From NCBI RefSeq assembly GCF_001632845.1, contig NZ_CP011994.1, positions 2,366,001 through 2,430,000 of the forward strand: a stretch of 64,000 nucleotides of DNA. Direction: 5' to 3'. The position numbers were made by a program, and so were the translations under genes. This stretch comes from Ectothiorhodospira sp. BSL-9 (lineage in GTDB: Bacteria; Pseudomonadota; Gammaproteobacteria; Ectothiorhodospirales; Ectothiorhodospiraceae). This document shows, piece after piece, positions 15,034 to 23,329 of the stretch (position 1 is its first letter; each line of letters opens with the position of its first letter). A model generated the notes under the pieces. It made no database searches and was not told the DNA's origin. It saw only the letters and a program-made list of their open reading frames with translations.

Positions 15034-15597
15034 ATGTCCCTGATCAATACCGAAGTCAAGCCGTTCAATGCCACCGCCTACCACAATGGCGAGTTCGTGC
15101 AGGTGAGCGAGGAAAGCCTCAAGGGTCAGTGGTCGGTATTCTTCTTCTACCCCGCCGACTTCACCTTCGTGTGCCCCACCGAGCTGGGTGATCTGGCCGA
15201 CAACTATGAAGAATTCAAGAAGCTGGGCGTGGAGATCTACAGCGTGTCCACCGACACCCACTTCACCCACAAGGCCTGGCATGACAGCTCCGAGACCATC
15301 AACAAGCTGCAGTACCCCATGCTGGCCGACCCGACCCTGACGATCTCCCGCAACTTCGAGGTGCTGATCGAGGAAGCCGGTCTGGCCGAACGTGGCACCT
15401 TCGTGATCGATCCTGAAGGTCGCATCCAGATCATGGAGATCAACGCCGGCAACATCGGTCGCAACGCCGAAGAACTGCTGCGCAAGGTGAAGGCTGCCCA
15501 GTACGTGGCCGCGCACCCCAACGAAGTGTGCCCGGCCAAGTGGAAGGAAGGTGAGAAGACCCTGGCTCCGTCCCTGGATCTGGTGGGCAAGATCTAA
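15034..15597 (+). CDS. ahpC: Alkyl hydroperoxide reductase subunit C (2-Cys peroxiredoxin)
   Basis: A 187-residue typical 2-Cys peroxiredoxin of the AhpC branch. FTFVCPTE carries the peroxidatic Cys (about residue 47) and NEVCPAKW the resolving Cys (about 166). It reduces H2O2, organic peroxides and peroxynitrite and is re-reduced by AhpF, encoded next. The ATG is preceded by AAGGAG at good spacing; the longer frame upstream runs into the promoter. Expression is probably OxyR-controlled. A strong hairpin follows, so ahpF may get only part of the transcript. Confidence 0.95.
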   Translation: MSLINTEVKPFNATAYHNGEFVQVSEESLKGQWSVFFFYPADFTFVCPTELGDLADNYEEFKKLGVEIYSVSTDTHFTHKAWHDSSETINKLQYPMLADPTLTISRNFEVLIEEAGLAERGTFVIDPEGRIQIMEINAGNIGRNAEELLRKVKAAQYVAAHPNEVCPAKWKEGEKTLAPSLDLVGKI

Positions 15598-15628
15598 ACA
15601 ACGCCCCCACTGCAGATTGCAGGATCCG

Positions 15629-15662
15629 GCGCCCGGGTGATCACTCGCCCGGGCGCTTTTGT
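15629..15662 (+). terminator. Intrinsic (partial) terminator between ahpC and ahpF
   Basis: Perfect 9-bp stem GCGCCCGGG/CCCGGGCGC with a 10-base loop followed by TTTTGTTT. Its place between the two genes fits attenuation that gives more AhpC than AhpF. Confidence 0.75.
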
Positions 15663-15691
15663 TTGGACACCATTACTGAGGTATCACCGGC

Positions 15692-17248
15692 ATGCTGGAC
15701 GCAAATCTCAAGACACAACTGAAAGCCTACCTGGAAAAGGTGAGCCAGCCCCTGGAGATTGTTGCCACCCTGAATGATGGCGACAAGTCACGGGAACTAA
15801 AGGGGTTGCTGGAGGATGTTACCAGTCTCACCGACAAGATCACCCTGCGCACCGATGGCCAGGATGGTCGCGCCCCCTCCTTTGCCATCAATCGACCGGG
15901 CGAGGACACCGGCATTGTCTTCGCCGGTATTCCCATGGGGCATGAGTTCACCTCCCTGGTGCTGGCCCTGCTGCAAGTGGGTGGCCACCCGCCCAAGGCC
16001 AGCGAAGAAGTGGTGGGGCAGATCCGTGCCCTGGAAGGCGAGTTGCACTTCGAGACCTATTACTCCCTGTCCTGCCAGAACTGCCCGGACGTGGTCCAGT
16101 CCCTGAACGTGATGGCCCTGCTCAACCCAAACATTCGTCACGTGGCCATCGACGGGGCCCTGTTCCAGGACGAGGTGGAAGCGCGGGAGATCATGTCCGT
16201 GCCCAGCGTTTACCTCAATGGCCAGCCCTTTGATCAGGGCCGCATGACCCTGGAACAGATCCTGGCCAAGGTGGATACCAATGCCTCCGCCCGCGATGCG
16301 GAAAAGCTCAATGCCATGTCCGCCTTCGACGTGCTGGTGGTGGGCGGTGGCCCCGCCGGGGCCTCGTCGGCCATCTACGCGGCGCGCAAGGGCATCCGTA
16401 CCGGCGTGGCGGCGGAGCGTTTCGGTGGGCAGGTGCTGGACACCATGTCCATCGAGAACTTCATCTCCGTGCCGCACACCGAGGGCCCCAAGCTGGCCGC
16501 GGCCCTGGAAGAGCACGTGAAGGAATACGACGTGGACATCATGAACCTGCAGCGGGCCGTGAAGCTGGTGCCTGCCCAGGGGGAGAATGGGTTACATGAG
16601 GTGGAGTTCGAGTCCGGCGCCCGTCTCAAGAGCAAGACCCTGGTGCTGGCCACCGGCGCCCGCTGGCGGGAGATGAATGTGCCCGGCGAGCAGGAGTATC
16701 GTAACAAGGGTGTGGCCTATTGCCCCCACTGTGACGGCCCCCTGTACAAGGGCAAGCGCGTGGCGGTGATCGGCGGTGGCAACTCCGGCGTGGAAGCGGC
16801 CATCGATCTGGCCGGCGTGGTGGCCCATGTGACCCTGGTGGAGTTCATGACGGAACTGCGGGCCGATGCGGTGCTGCAGAAGAAGCTCAGAAGCCTGCCC
16901 AACGTGGACATCATCACCCACGCCCAGAGCACCGAGGTGAACGGGGATGGCAACAAGGTGAATGGCCTGACCTACAAGGATCGGGATACCGACGAGATCA
17001 AGCGCATTGATCTGGAAGGGATCTTCGTGCAGATCGGCCTGGTGCCCAACACCGAGTGGCTGCGGGAGTCGGGTGTGGAGCTCAGCGGTCGCGGCGAGAT
17101 CGTCACTGATGCCCATGGCATGACGTCGATCTCAGGCGTGTTTGCAGCAGGTGATGTGACCACGGTGCCCTACAAGCAGATCGTGATCGCGGTGGGCGAG
17201 GGCGCCCGGGCCGCGCTGGGGGCCTTTGATCATTTGATTCGGCACTGA
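15692..17248 (+). CDS. ahpF: Alkyl hydroperoxide reductase subunit F (NADH-peroxiredoxin reductase)
   Basis: A 518-residue flavoprotein, full length for AhpF. The N-terminal tandem thioredoxin-like domain carries SCQNCPDVV (about residue 129). Then come an FAD-binding [17 protein letters not shown] (about 215), the redox disulfide AYCPHCDGP (about 343), and an NADH-binding [15 protein letters not shown] second FAD motif, [15 protein letters not shown], lies near the C-terminus. It passes electrons from NADH through FAD and two CxxC centres to AhpC. It lies about 95 bases after ahpC. Confidence 0.95.
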   Translation: MLDANLKTQLKAYLEKVSQPLEIVATLNDGDKSRELKGLLEDVTSLTDKITLRTDGQDGRAPSFAINRPGEDTGIVFAGIPMGHEFTSLVLALLQVGGHPPKASEEVVGQIRALEGELHFETYYSLSCQNCPDVVQSLNVMALLNPNIRHVAIDGALFQDEVEAREIMSVPSVYLNGQPFDQGRMTLEQILAKVDTNASARDAEKLNAMSAFDVLVVGGGPAGASSAIYAARKGIRTGVAAERFGGQVLDTMSIENFISVPHTEGPKLAAALEEHVKEYDVDIMNLQRAVKLVPAQGENGLHEVEFESGARLKSKTLVLATGARWREMNVPGEQEYRNKGVAYCPHCDGPLYKGKRVAVIGGGNSGVEAAIDLAGVVAHVTLVEFMTELRADAVLQKKLRSLPNVDIITHAQSTEVNGDGNKVNGLTYKDRDTDEIKRIDLEGIFVQIGLVPNTEWLRESGVELSGRGEIVTDAHGMTSISGVFAAGDVTTVPYKQIVIAVGEGARAALGAFDHLIRH

Positions 17249-17264
17249 GGGATAATTGGCCCCT

Positions 17265-17376
17265 TTCCCCTCACCCCAACCCCTCCCCCCAGAGGGGAGA
17301 GGGGTTGGGAAAAGGTGTCTGTCCCCTTTTTTTCTGATCGGGGACGGGTACCATGAATTTCATGGTACCCGTCCCC
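17265..17376. repeat. Cluster of three palindromic repeats (families C and B, and a GGTACC type)
   Basis: First a family C element (CCCCTCACCCCAACCCCTCC to GGGGAGAGGGGTTGGG), then a single family B arm (AAAAGGTGTCTGTCCCC), then a perfect palindrome with arms GGGGACGGGTACCATGAA and TTCATGGTACCCGTCCCC (17340-17375). The cluster fills the gap between ahpF and the RND genes and ends about 10 bases before the adaptor start codon. Confidence 0.75.
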
Positions 17377-17385
17377 AATGCCTCC

Positions 17386-18438
17386 ATGTCCATACCCCCT
17401 CTGATCCTTCCCCTTCTCGCCGCTATCCTCTGGCTCACCGCCTGCGGTGAAACGAATCAGGGAGACAACACCCAAGAGGCCGAACGCCGCGCCCCCGTGG
17501 CCGCCGCCGAGGTCCGGACGCGGGATCTGTCCCGTAGCCTCACCCTTTCCGCCACCATCGAACCCCGGGTGGTCATCCGCCTGGCGAGTCGCACCCAGGG
17601 CACCATCGACCAGGTGCACGTGGAGGCGGGCGACCGGGTGGACCGGGGCGATCTGCTGCTGGAGCTGGACCTGTCCGAACACCGGGCCGAGCTGGCCCGG
17701 GCCCGGGCCCAGGAAGAAGAGGCCCAGCTGGAATACAACCGCAGCCAGCAACTGCGCGGCGAGGGCGTGGTCAGTGATGCCGATTTCCAGCGGGCTCGGG
17801 TGGCCCTGCAGATCAATCGCAGCCAGCGTCAGCTCTGGGAGACCCGCATCGCCTACGGTCGGGTGATGGCCCCCCTGGATGCCGTGATCACCGACCGCTT
17901 CGTGGAACCTGGCGAGGCGGTGGAGGCCCAGGACACCCTGTTCGAGCTGGCGGCCATGGATGAGCTGGTCATGCGCCCCGGCGTCTCCGAGATGGACGTG
18001 GTGCACCTGGAGGTGGGCCAGAGCCTGCCCATCACCCTGGATGCCCTGCCCGATGAGACCCTGGAGGGGCGTATCCGCCGCATCTTCCCCATGGCCCAGC
18101 CTGGTAGTCGGTTGGTGACCGTGGAGGTGGCGCTGCCCTCGGATGCCACCGGGCGAGGTGTGCGCCCCGGTTTTCTCGGCCGCATTGCCACCCGGGTGGA
18201 TGCCCGCCCCGAGGCCCTGGCCGTCCCGGCGGCGGCCATCGGTGAGGATGGCGATGCGCGCTATGTGTATCTGATACGCGATGAGCGCCTGGAGCGTCGC
18301 ACCATCGAAACCGGTGTGAGCCGGGGGCAGTGGACCGAGGTGCTGAAGGGCCTGGAGGATGGCGATGTGATCCTGGCCACCAATCCCATCGACATGAGTG
18401 ACGGTGCCCGTGTGCGGATCGTCGGGTGGCGGGGATGA
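17386..18438 (+). CDS. RND efflux periplasmic adaptor (membrane fusion protein)
   Basis: A 350-residue lipoprotein-type adaptor: signal peptide with lipobox LTAC (about residues 17-20), a barrel-sandwich half-motif (VIRLASRTQGTIDQVHVEAG), a short helical hairpin (about 95-140), a lipoyl return strand (MAPLDAVITDRFVEPGEAV) and a membrane-proximal domain ending in GDVILATNPID. It links the RND pump to an outer-membrane channel; no TolC-type gene is nearby. The ATG chosen gives the signal peptide directly; an ATG 11 codons upstream lies inside the palindromic repeat and is probably not used. The stop overlaps the pump start by 4 bases. Confidence 0.88.
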   Translation: MSIPPLILPLLAAILWLTACGETNQGDNTQEAERRAPVAAAEVRTRDLSRSLTLSATIEPRVVIRLASRTQGTIDQVHVEAGDRVDRGDLLLELDLSEHRAELARARAQEEEAQLEYNRSQQLRGEGVVSDADFQRARVALQINRSQRQLWETRIAYGRVMAPLDAVITDRFVEPGEAVEAQDTLFELAAMDELVMRPGVSEMDVVHLEVGQSLPITLDALPDETLEGRIRRIFPMAQPGSRLVTVEVALPSDATGRGVRPGFLGRIATRVDARPEALAVPAAAIGEDGDARYVYLIRDERLERRTIETGVSRGQWTEVLKGLEDGDVILATNPIDMSDGARVRIVGWRG

Positions 18439-21400
18439 ATCTGTCCCACCTGTCCATCCGCCGGCCCATCGGCACCCTGGCCCTGGCCTCGGTGGTGTTT
18501 GTGCTGGGCCTGTTCTTCGTGGATCGGCTGCCCATCGACCTGTTGCCCACCATTGAATATCCCCATATTCGCGTGACGGTGAACCACCCGGGCGTGGCCC
18601 CGGAGGTGATGGAGGAGCAGGTCACCCGGGTGCTGGAGCGCAACCTGGCGGCCACCGAAAACCTCACCCGCATCTACAGCCGGGCCTCGGAGGGGCGCAC
18701 CAACGTCAACCTGTTGTTCGAGTACGGCACCAACCTGGATCTGGCGCTGCAGGATGCCTCCCGGTATCTGGAACTGGCCCGCACCCAGTTGCCGCCCGAT
18801 ATCGAACCCCCCCGACTGTACAAGTTCGATCCCTCCCAGGACCCGGTCTGGCAGGCAGGCTTCAGTTCCACGGTGCGCTCTGAGGTGGAGGTGCGCGACT
18901 GGGTGGATAATCGCCTGGCACCCCAGCTGCTGGCCATTCATGGGGTGTCCGGCGTGGAGGCCGCCGGGGGCATGGTGCGGGAGATGGAGGTGATCGTCGA
19001 CCAGGCACGGCTGCGATCCTATGGCCTGACCATGAAGGATCTCATCGACACCCTGGAGGCGGAGAACGTGGATATCGCCGCCGGCTGGGTGACCGGTGAG
19101 AGTTTTGATGTGATGGCCAAGACGGATGGGCTGTTCACCTCGGTGGCGGATATCGAGAACGTCCTCATCGATTTGCCGGGGGACACCGGTCAGCGTATCC
19201 GCCTGTCGGATGTGGCCCAGGTGCGGGACGGACATCGGGCGCAACGACTGTTTGTGCGCCTCAATGGCACGCCAGCGGCGCAGATCTCCGTGTTCAAGCT
19301 GCCCGAGGCCAACACGGTGGAGGTGGTGGATCAGGTGCAGGCCACCCTGGCGCGCCTGGAGCGTTCAGGTTACATCCCCGAGGACATCGCCTATCAGGCG
19401 ACGACCGATCCGGCCTTCTTCATCCGCGGTGCCATCGGCAGTGTGGCCACGGCGGCCATCCTGGGCGGGGTGCTGGCCATGCTCATGGTGCTGCTGTTCC
19501 TGGGGAGCCTGCGCAAGGGATTCGTGATCGGGTTGTCCATTCCCATTGCCATCATGGCGGCGTTTGCCTTGATGGGGGCCAGCGGCCTCACCCTCAACAT
19601 CATCAGCCTGGGTGGGCTGGCCCTGGGGGTGGGGCTGCTGGTGGACAACGCCATCGTCATGCTGGAGAACATCTACCGGCATCGGGAGCAGCTGGGCAAG
19701 TCGTCCCGGGACTCGGCCCTGGATGGCTCCCGCGAGGTGGTCTCGGCCATGACCGCCTCCACCCTCACCAACCTGGCGGCGGTGCTCCCCTTCCTGCTCA
19801 TCACCGGCATCGCGGCGCTGATCTTCCGGGATCTGATTCTCACCATTGCCTTTGCCATCATCGCCACCCTGGCGGCCGCCCTGACTCTGGTGCCGATGCT
19901 GGCGGCCCTGCTGGGTGAGGTGCGTTTCTCCAGTGGACTGGAGCACAGCCGTCCCCTGCAGGCCTTCAATCGAGGCATCGGGCACCTGCGACGTGGCTAT
20001 CGACGCATCCTGCCACGAGTGTTGCGTTGGCGCTGGGCCGTGGTGGGGCTGGCCGGCATGGCCCTGGTGGGGGCCTGGCTGGCGTCCACGCAACTGGGCA
20101 CCGAGTTTCTGCCGCAGGTGGATGATGGCAACGTGAGTGTGCGCATGGTGCTACCCCCGGGCACACCGCCCCAGGAGACCGACGCCGCTGTGCGCCAGAT
20201 CGAGCAGCGTCTGCAGGATCTGCCCCATGTGGAAACGGTGTTCAGCATGGTGGGGGGGCATCTGAGCGGGGGCATCATCAACGAGCGGCCCGGCACCGCC
20301 AACCTGCGGGTGCAACTCACCCCGGCCGGCGCGCGCCCCGACATGCCCGCTGGTCGATGGGTTTCCCAGGCCCAGGATGCCCTGGATGAACTGGACCTGC
20401 CGGGGGCACGGATCAGTGTGCGTCCGCCCTCCATCCCCGGGCTGCGCCTTGGCGCAGGGGATGAGGATCTGTCCATCGGCATTGTCGGCGAGGACCTGGA
20501 TCAGCTGCAGCGCCTGGCCCGGGAGGTGAGTGCGCGACTGGAGGGGATCGACGGCCTTGAAGGCGTGGAAGTGGGTCGCGAGGACCGCAGCCCGCTGCTA
20601 CGGATCATCGTTGATCGGGAGCGGGCGGCGGACCTGGGATTGCGGGTTTCGGAAGTGGGCGGGGCCATCCGCGACGCGGTGGACGGAGCCGTGCCCACCC
20701 GTTTTCTCACCCAGAACCAGGAGTACGATGTGCGCGTGCGTCTGCCCCGGGAGAGGGTGGCCGATACCGAGGCGCTGGGGGGCATGCTGCTGTTCCGTCA
20801 GGGGGGTGAGCCGGTGCTCCTGCGGGACGTGGCCCGGTTTGAACTGGGCGAGGGGCCGGCCCATATCGAGCGGGAAAACCAGAGCCGCATCGCCCGCGTG
20901 AATGGGGACATCAACACGGCGGTGGCGGACACCGGCACCATCATGGCCCAGGTGGAGGAACGTCTGGCGGATCTGGAGCTGCCAGATGACTACAGCCTGA
21001 TCTTCTCGGGCCAGTGGGAGACCATCCAGGAAACCCAGCGGGAGTTGCTGACCGTGGTGCTGCTGGCGGTGTTTCTGGTGTTTGTGGTGCTGGCGGTGCA
21101 GTACGAGCGCCTGAGCAACCCGCTGGTGATCCTGTCGGCAGCGCCCCTGTCGCTGGTGGGGGTGGTGAGCATACTGTGGCTCACGCAGACGCCCCTGTCG
21201 GCGCCGGTGATGATCGGTGTGGTGCTGCTCATCGGCATCGTGGTGAACAACGCCATCCTGTTGGTGGAGTACATCGAGATCGGCCGGCGGGTGCAGGGCC
21301 TGGGTCTGGCCCGGGCGGTGGTGCGCGCCGGCGGCGTGCGTCTGCGGCCCATCCTGATGACCACCTCGACCACCGTGCTGGGCATGACGCCGCTGGCCAC

Positions 21401-21563
21401 CGGCATGGGCTCAGGCACGGAGATCATGCAGCCCCTGGCCCTGACGGTGATCGGGGGGCTGCTGGTGTCCATGTTGCTGACGTTGTTTGTGGTGCCGTGT
21501 CTGTATCTGATCCTGGGGGGTGCGGCGCGCCTCCTCAATCGGGCACAAACAACTTCCCGGTGA
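18435..21563 (+). CDS. RND efflux transporter permease (AcrB/MdtB-like family)
   Basis: A 1042-residue RND pump with twelve predicted membrane helices and two large periplasmic loops. NLSHLSIRRPIGTLAL starts the first helix. GGLALGVGLLVDNAIVMLEN is the helix-4 segment with the proton-relay Asp. VLLIGIVVNNAILLVEYIE is its counterpart in the second half, without a second Asp. It exports toxic compounds by proton antiport with the adaptor encoded just upstream; substrate cannot be told from sequence. The ATG overlaps the adaptor stop (ATGA). Its 3' end overlaps the convergent TDT gene by 29 bases. Confidence 0.9.
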   Translation: MNLSHLSIRRPIGTLALASVVFVLGLFFVDRLPIDLLPTIEYPHIRVTVNHPGVAPEVMEEQVTRVLERNLAATENLTRIYSRASEGRTNVNLLFEYGTNLDLALQDASRYLELARTQLPPDIEPPRLYKFDPSQDPVWQAGFSSTVRSEVEVRDWVDNRLAPQLLAIHGVSGVEAAGGMVREMEVIVDQARLRSYGLTMKDLIDTLEAENVDIAAGWVTGESFDVMAKTDGLFTSVADIENVLIDLPGDTGQRIRLSDVAQVRDGHRAQRLFVRLNGTPAAQISVFKLPEANTVEVVDQVQATLARLERSGYIPEDIAYQATTDPAFFIRGAIGSVATAAILGGVLAMLMVLLFLGSLRKGFVIGLSIPIAIMAAFALMGASGLTLNIISLGGLALGVGLLVDNAIVMLENIYRHREQLGKSSRDSALDGSREVVSAMTASTLTNLAAVLPFLLITGIAALIFRDLILTIAFAIIATLAAALTLVPMLAALLGEVRFSSGLEHSRPLQAFNRGIGHLRRGYRRILPRVLRWRWAVVGLAGMALVGAWLASTQLGTEFLPQVDDGNVSVRMVLPPGTPPQETDAAVRQIEQRLQDLPHVETVFSMVGGHLSGGIINERPGTANLRVQLTPAGARPDMPAGRWVSQAQDALDELDLPGARISVRPPSIPGLRLGAGDEDLSIGIVGEDLDQLQRLAREVSARLEGIDGLEGVEVGREDRSPLLRIIVDRERAADLGLRVSEVGGAIRDAVDGAVPTRFLTQNQEYDVRVRLPRERVADTEALGGMLLFRQGGEPVLLRDVARFELGEGPAHIERENQSRIARVNGDINTAVADTGTIMAQVEERLADLELPDDYSLIFSGQWETIQETQRELLTVVLLAVFLVFVVLAVQYERLSNPLVILSAAPLSLVGVVSILWLTQTPLSAPVMIGVVLLIGIVVNNAILLVEYIEIGRRVQGLGLARAVVRAGGVRLRPILMTTSTTVLGMTPLATGMGSGTEIMQPLALTVIGGLLVSMLLTLFVVPCLYLILGGAARLLNRAQTTSR

Positions 21564-22524
21564 CCAGTGCCATCGTCGTCCTCACCAGTACCGCCAGGAT
21601 CACGAAGGTGGTCAGGGTCAGCACCGCTCCGGCCACCAGGGTGAGCCCGATGCCTCGCATTGCGTCCAGATACGTCAGGGTGGCGATGGACATGGCCGCC
21701 AGCGGGAAGGTGTAGGCCCACCAGGAGACGAAGAAGGGCACCTTGAGGAACTGCGGCGTCAGGCTCACGTTGAGCACCGTGATGAACAGGCCCACATACA
21801 CCAGCATCCTCACCAGCATGTCCACCTCATGGCCCATCAGCCCCATGTAGCCGATCATGCCCACGGCGGGTGGGGCGATGAGGATGAACAGGGTGGGCAG
21901 GAACTTGGCCGGCAGTGGATTGTGGAAGACGATGCGGTAGAAGACGATGGTGAACAGGATGATCCAGAAGATCATGCCGATGGAGAAGAAGAACCAGGAG
22001 GTCTCCACAAAGCCCAGGGGCACGCCTCCTACTGGCACCAGCAGGTTACCCACCACCGGGATGAACCAGGCGGGATTGATCATGTTGATCTCGTGGGACT
22101 GCGTGATCCAGCGCCCCAGCAGGTAGACCGTGGCCATGAAATGCAGGGTGGTGCCCACGGCCCAGAGCACCAGGGAGAGTGCTGGCCAGTGATCCAGCGC
22201 CGCGATGCCCAGCAGCAGCAGCGAAATGCTGAAGGTGGGGAAAAAGTTCACGCGGATGGGGTGCCTGAATTCCGCCACCACCTCGCCGAAATGCCGCATG
22301 GCCTTGGTGAGGTAGAGCAGGGTGATGCTCACGAAGATGGCCGCCCCCAGGATCAGCAGCCCCTCGCCGATGATGGCCGGCAGTCCCAGTACCTCATGGG
22401 CCTTGCGCCAGGCCAGCCCCAGTCCGGTGATGCCCATCACCATGGCGAACAGGGGGATGGGCACATGCATCAGCCAGTGGCTGGGGCCGGGTGCTTCAGT
22501 GGTTTGGCTGGAAGGGGATTCCAT
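21535..22524 (-). CDS. TDT family / SLAC1-like anion channel protein
   Basis: A 329-residue protein with about ten membrane helices of the tellurite-resistance/dicarboxylate (TehA, SLAC1) family. Seen are the N-terminal HVPIPLFAMVMGITGLGLAW, INPAWFIPVVGNLLVPVGG, SWFFFSIGMIFWIILF and WWAYTFPLAAMSIA, all family hallmarks. Members are anion channels or carriers; substrate is not certain and TehA-linked tellurite resistance is only one possibility. AGGAG precedes the ATG. Its end overlaps the convergent RND gene. Confidence 0.85.
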   Translation of the reverse strand: MESPSSQTTEAPGPSHWLMHVPIPLFAMVMGITGLGLAWRKAHEVLGLPAIIGEGLLILGAAIFVSITLLYLTKAMRHFGEVVAEFRHPIRVNFFPTFSISLLLLGIAALDHWPALSLVLWAVGTTLHFMATVYLLGRWITQSHEINMINPAWFIPVVGNLLVPVGGVPLGFVETSWFFFSIGMIFWIILFTIVFYRIVFHNPLPAKFLPTLFILIAPPAVGMIGYMGLMGHEVDMLVRMLVYVGLFITVLNVSLTPQFLKVPFFVSWWAYTFPLAAMSIATLTYLDAMRGIGLTLVAGAVLTLTTFVILAVLVRTTMALVTGKLFVPD

Positions 22525-22638
22525 GGCGCGGGGCTCCTGTTGGCATCGGTGGCCCGGGTGGATGATGTCGGGCCTATATTTCCTCCAGCACTATAAATAA
22601 GAAGATGCTGATAGACAAATTGTTACCCCGTAAACCGT

Positions 22639-22676
22639 GGTAAAGGGGGACAGATTAAAATCTGTCCCCCTTTACC
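22639..22676. repeat. Palindromic repeat (family B variant)
   Basis: Perfect inverse arms GGTAAAGGGGGACAGATT and AATCTGTCCCCCTTTACC with a 2-base spacer, directly after the Hen1-like gene stop on the minus strand. It could also act as a transcript end. Confidence 0.75.
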
Positions 22677-22683
22677 ACTTACC

Positions 22684-23271
22684 TTATTGCCTCATAAACC
22701 GCGCCATCTGGCTCGACCCCCCAAGGGCCGGATCCAGCTCCCCCAGATCCACAAACTGCACCCGATACCCGTGCCGGGCGGCCACACCCCAGCCCCATTT
22801 GCGAAAGCGCGCCCGGGTCCATTCAAAAAAATGCCCAGGATGGCGCATCTCCCCGGGGGCCAGCCCGTACAACTGGTTGTATTCCTGATTGGGGGTGGTC
22901 ACCAGCACGGTGCCTGGCCGCATGCAGCCGAACACCGCGTCTTCCAGTCGGGACAGGTGACGCGGGTCGATGTGCTCAATGGTCTCGATGAGGGCGGCCA
23001 CGTCAAAGCCCTGCAACGATGGGTCCGGTTCGGTGAAGGAGCCCTGGCGCACTTCCACGCAAGGTCCCGCCGAGGTGGCGGTGCGCTCCAGGGCCTGGCG
23101 GGCGGTGTCCACGCAGGCCGGGTCGATGTCCAGGCCCGTGAGTTGTTCAAGCGGTGCCTGTCCCGCCAGTCGCAGCAACAATTCACCCTCACCACACCCC
23201 AGGTCCAGCACCCGGCGCGCCCCGCTGGCCAGGATGTGTCGGACGATGGTTTCCATGCGTGCATCCTGCAT
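22684..23271 (-). CDS. Stand-alone Hen1-like RNA 3'-terminal ribose 2'-O-methyltransferase
   Basis: A 195-residue class I SAM methyltransferase. RRVLDLGCGEGELLLRL is the SAM motif. ALIETIEHIDPRHLSRLE and then MRPGTVLVTTPNQEYN, with RHPGHFFEWTRARF after it, match the Hen1 family. In that family the two Glu and His of E-x-x-E-H plus a later His bind a metal at the RNA 3' end. Hen1 methylates the 2'-OH of the 3'-terminal nucleotide; bacterial versions usually form a larger protein with a ligase-like domain and work with the Pnkp repair kinase. Neither is present here. The start is uncertain: the ATG used lacks a good ribosome site; a TTG 33 codons upstream lies inside gntP, and an ATT at 23310 follows AAGGGGG. 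Confidence 0.78.
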   Translation of the reverse strand: MQDARMETIVRHILASGARRVLDLGCGEGELLLRLAGQAPLEQLTGLDIDPACVDTARQALERTATSAGPCVEVRQGSFTEPDPSLQGFDVAALIETIEHIDPRHLSRLEDAVFGCMRPGTVLVTTPNQEYNQLYGLAPGEMRHPGHFFEWTRARFRKWGWGVAARHGYRVQFVDLGELDPALGGSSQMARFMRQ

Positions 23272-23329
23272 CAGTCCGCTGATGCAGGCCTCTTCCGGTT
23301 CGCGATAAATCGTTCTACCCCCTTGAGCG

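Noticed and set aside
17353-17385. Upstream ATG of the RND adaptor as the true start
   Set aside because: It lies inside a perfect palindromic repeat and would put 11 extra residues before a complete signal peptide.
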